Position numbers and translations under genes: made by a program. From Stenotrophobium sp040387055 (GTDB lineage: Bacteria; Pseudomonadota; Gammaproteobacteria; Nevskiales; Nevskiaceae), in contig JAZKEM010000213.1 in NCBI GenBank assembly GCA_040387055.1, forward strand, positions 1-6,771: a DNA stretch of 6,771 nt. The letters are read 5' to 3'. Below, in pieces: positions 5,341-6,771 of this stretch. The notes under the pieces were generated by a model. It was not told the origin of the DNA. It did no database searches and was given only the letters and a program-made list of their open reading frames with translations. Each line of letters starts with the position of its first letter. The stretch's first letter is position 1.

Positions 5341-6771
5341 TTAGTTCCTCCACGTGCCGATGGCAGCGTGCATAGTCGGCACGGAATCAGCCACATCGCG
5401 CATCGGGCGCGTGCTCAAGGACGCAGCCGAGAGCAGGGCGTGCAGCGTGGTCTTGGCCATTTCAGGTTCGGCAGCAATCTGCGGATTCGCATCGAGGAAG
5501 CCGGTGTGCACATCGCCAGCAACGAATGCTGGGTGCTGAATCAAGCGACGCAGGAACGCAGTGTTGGTTTTGCAACCGAGCAACACGGTTTCGCGAAGCG
5601 CTTTGTCAGCTTTGGCAATCGCATCGTCACGATCTTTACCGCGAATGATCAGCTTGGCGATCATCGGATCGAAAGCGGCAGTCACTTCGCCACCTTGAAT
5701 CACGCCGCTATCCCAGCGCACGCCTTCACCTTGTGGCACTTGCAGCGTCAGGATGGGGCCGGTCGTTGGCGTGTAACCGCGTGCAGCGTCTTCCGCATAG
5801 ATGCGGAATTCGATGGCGTGACCGCTTGAGGTGACGTCGGACTGCACGTAGCCCAGCTTCTCGCCTGCAGCAACACGCAGCTGTTCTTGCACCAGATCAA
5901 TGCCGGTGATTTCTTCGGTGACCGGATGTTCAACCTGCAAGCGCGTGTTCATTTCAAGGAAGTAGAACTCGCCCTGCTGGCCGAAGATGAATTCGACCGT
6001 ACCTGCGTTGCGGTAACCAATGGCGCGCGCAATGCCCGCGGCGGTTTCGCAAATCTTCTCGCGCTGTGCAGCGTCGAGTGCGGGTGATGGCGTTTCTTCA
6101 ACAATCTTCTGGAAGCGACGCTGCACCGAGCATTCGCGCTCGAACACATGCACGACATTGCCTTGTCCGTCGCCCAACACCTGTACTTCGATGTGGCGCG
6201 GATTTTCGATGTAACGCTCGCAGTACAAGCGACCGTCACCGAAGTAACGCTTACCTTCACTGCGGCCGCGTTCGATTTCCTGTTCCAGCGTTGCGAGGTC
6301 GCGCACGATGCGCATGCCCTTACCACCGCCGCCCGCGCTGGGCTTGATCAGCAGTGGTGCGCCAACTTTGCGTGAGCGTTCAACGAAGGTTGCTGGATCG
6401 TTGTCTTCGATTGCAGATGGCGCGACTGGGAAGCCTGCCTTCTCAACGTAGTTACGCGCACGAACCTTGTCGCCCATCAGGTCGATCTGTTCTGGCGTTG
6501 GGCCGATGAAGCGAATGCCTGCAGCTTCTACCGTTTGGCAAAAGCCTTTGTTCTCGGAGAGAAAGCCATAGCCCGGGTGAATCGCGCCAGCGCCGCTGGC
6601 TTTCGCCGCGGCGATGATCTGCGCGCCATCGAGGTAGCTGGCGACTGGCGTTGAGCCGGTGATCTCGATGGCTTGATCCGCCATCTTCACCGCCAACGTG
6701 CCGCGATCGGCAGCGTGATACACGACGATGCCTTTGAGCCCGAGTTTCTGCACAGTGCGCAGCACGCGCAC
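5341..6771 (-). CDS. Biotin carboxylase subunit of an acyl-CoA carboxylase (5' end outside window)
   Basis: This subunit uses ATP and bicarbonate to carboxylate the biotin on the carrier protein. The visible 476 residues cover nearly the whole ATP-grasp enzyme. They include HPGYGFLSEN (65-74), FIGPTPEQIDLMGDK (88-102), the glycine-rich loop KPSAGGGGKGM (143-153), HIEVQVLGD (193-201), ERECSVQRR (211-219), EMNTRLQVEHPVTE (273-286, metal and catalytic residues), and the C-terminal cap with FDPMIAKLI (367-375) and CKTNTAFLRRL (400-410). The first visible codon is GTG, but RVLRTVQKLGLKGIVVYHAADRG is internal family sequence: the usual N-terminal 'ANRGEIA' strand is missing, so about 12-16 residues lie beyond the right edge. 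After the cap it runs only to IGTWRN and a TAA. MCC/PCC-type alpha subunits continue here into BT and biotinyl domains, which in this window are a separate downstream gene. The tail LHALLSAASLSTRP is the typical linker of fused alpha subunits, not of AccC. Confidence 0.94.
   Translation of the reverse strand: MRVLRTVQKLGLKGIVVYHAADRGTLAVKMADQAIEITGSTPVASYLDGAQIIAAAKASGAGAIHPGYGFLSENKGFCQTVEAAGIRFIGPTPEQIDLMGDKVRARNYVEKAGFPVAPSAIEDNDPATFVERSRKVGAPLLIKPSAGGGGKGMRIVRDLATLEQEIERGRSEGKRYFGDGRLYCERYIENPRHIEVQVLGDGQGNVVHVFERECSVQRRFQKIVEETPSPALDAAQREKICETAAGIARAIGYRNAGTVEFIFGQQGEFYFLEMNTRLQVEHPVTEEITGIDLVQEQLRVAAGEKLGYVQSDVTSSGHAIEFRIYAEDAARGYTPTTGPILTLQVPQGEGVRWDSGVIQGGEVTAAFDPMIAKLIIRGKDRDDAIAKADKALRETVLLGCKTNTAFLRRLIQHPAFVAGDVHTGFLDANPQIAAEPEMAKTTLHALLSAASLSTRPMRDVADSVPTMHAAIGTWRN
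5347..5351 (-). promoter_or_regulatory. Strong Shine-Dalgarno site for the carrier gene, inside the biotin carboxylase 3' end
   Basis: GGAGG on the minus strand lies 9 bases before the ATG at 5337 and falls within the Trp-Arg-Asn codons that end the biotin carboxylase. It is the strongest ribosome-binding site in the window. It argues that the carrier is made as a separate protein rather than the TAA being a simple sequencing error. Confidence 0.72.

Noticed and set aside
5302..5829. Plus-strand 175-codon frame opposite the biotin carboxylase/carrier junction.
   Set aside because: It is antisense to two well-supported genes, has no recognisable motif, and ends without any regulatory signal. 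It is a shadow frame.
6769..6771. GTG at the right edge as the true start of the biotin carboxylase.
   Set aside because: The conserved N-terminal strand with the ANRGEIA motif is missing and must lie outside the window, so this GTG is an internal Val codon.

Overview
The window is a densely packed, entirely minus-strand stretch of bacterial chromosome, read here from right to left. It carries most of an operon for activating and carboxylating a short-chain acyl-CoA. Moderately high GC, typical Shine-Dalgarno sites, small or negative gene spacing and a paired 28-base palindromic repeat (the CCCGCG/GGCGGG REP-like type scattered through many beta- and gammaproteobacterial genomes) suggest a proteobacterium. 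I lean to Gammaproteobacteria, but the window alone does not settle it. No tRNA, rRNA, CRISPR array or insertion sequence is visible.

Layout in transcription order: (1) 6771-5341, biotin carboxylase, missing only its first dozen or so residues beyond the window edge; (2) 5337-4828, a separate biotinyl carrier protein with a BT-like N-terminal domain; (3) 4831-3224, a methylcrotonyl-CoA-carboxylase-type carboxyltransferase (beta subunit); (4) a 79-base gap holding a 9-bp GC-rich hairpin; (5) 3144-2191, an HSL-family (family IV) alpha/beta hydrolase; (6) 2151-247, a propionyl-CoA synthetase of the PrpE/ACSS3 type; (7) a 174-base gap holding the inverted REP-like pair; (8) 72-1, the first 24 codons of a short-chain dehydrogenase/reductase that runs off the left edge.

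As a unit, PrpE would make propionyl-CoA (or a similar short acyl-CoA) from the free acid, ATP and CoA. The three carboxylase polypeptides would then form a biotin-dependent acyl-CoA carboxylase. The hydrolase may release an acid or alcohol from an ester or thioester upstream of activation. The carboxyltransferase resembles the methylcrotonyl/geranyl-CoA class rather than classical PccB, so the real substrate is open.

The most notable point is the junction of the first two genes. The biotin carboxylase and carrier are in the same reading frame and are separated by a single TAA plus one codon, with a strong GGAGG ribosome-binding site built into the last biotin carboxylase codons. This looks like an ancestral fused alpha subunit (about 660 residues) that has been split into two proteins. 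I do not see an obviously new defence or mobile system. The window is mainly central and catabolic acyl-CoA metabolism with an unusual subunit architecture.
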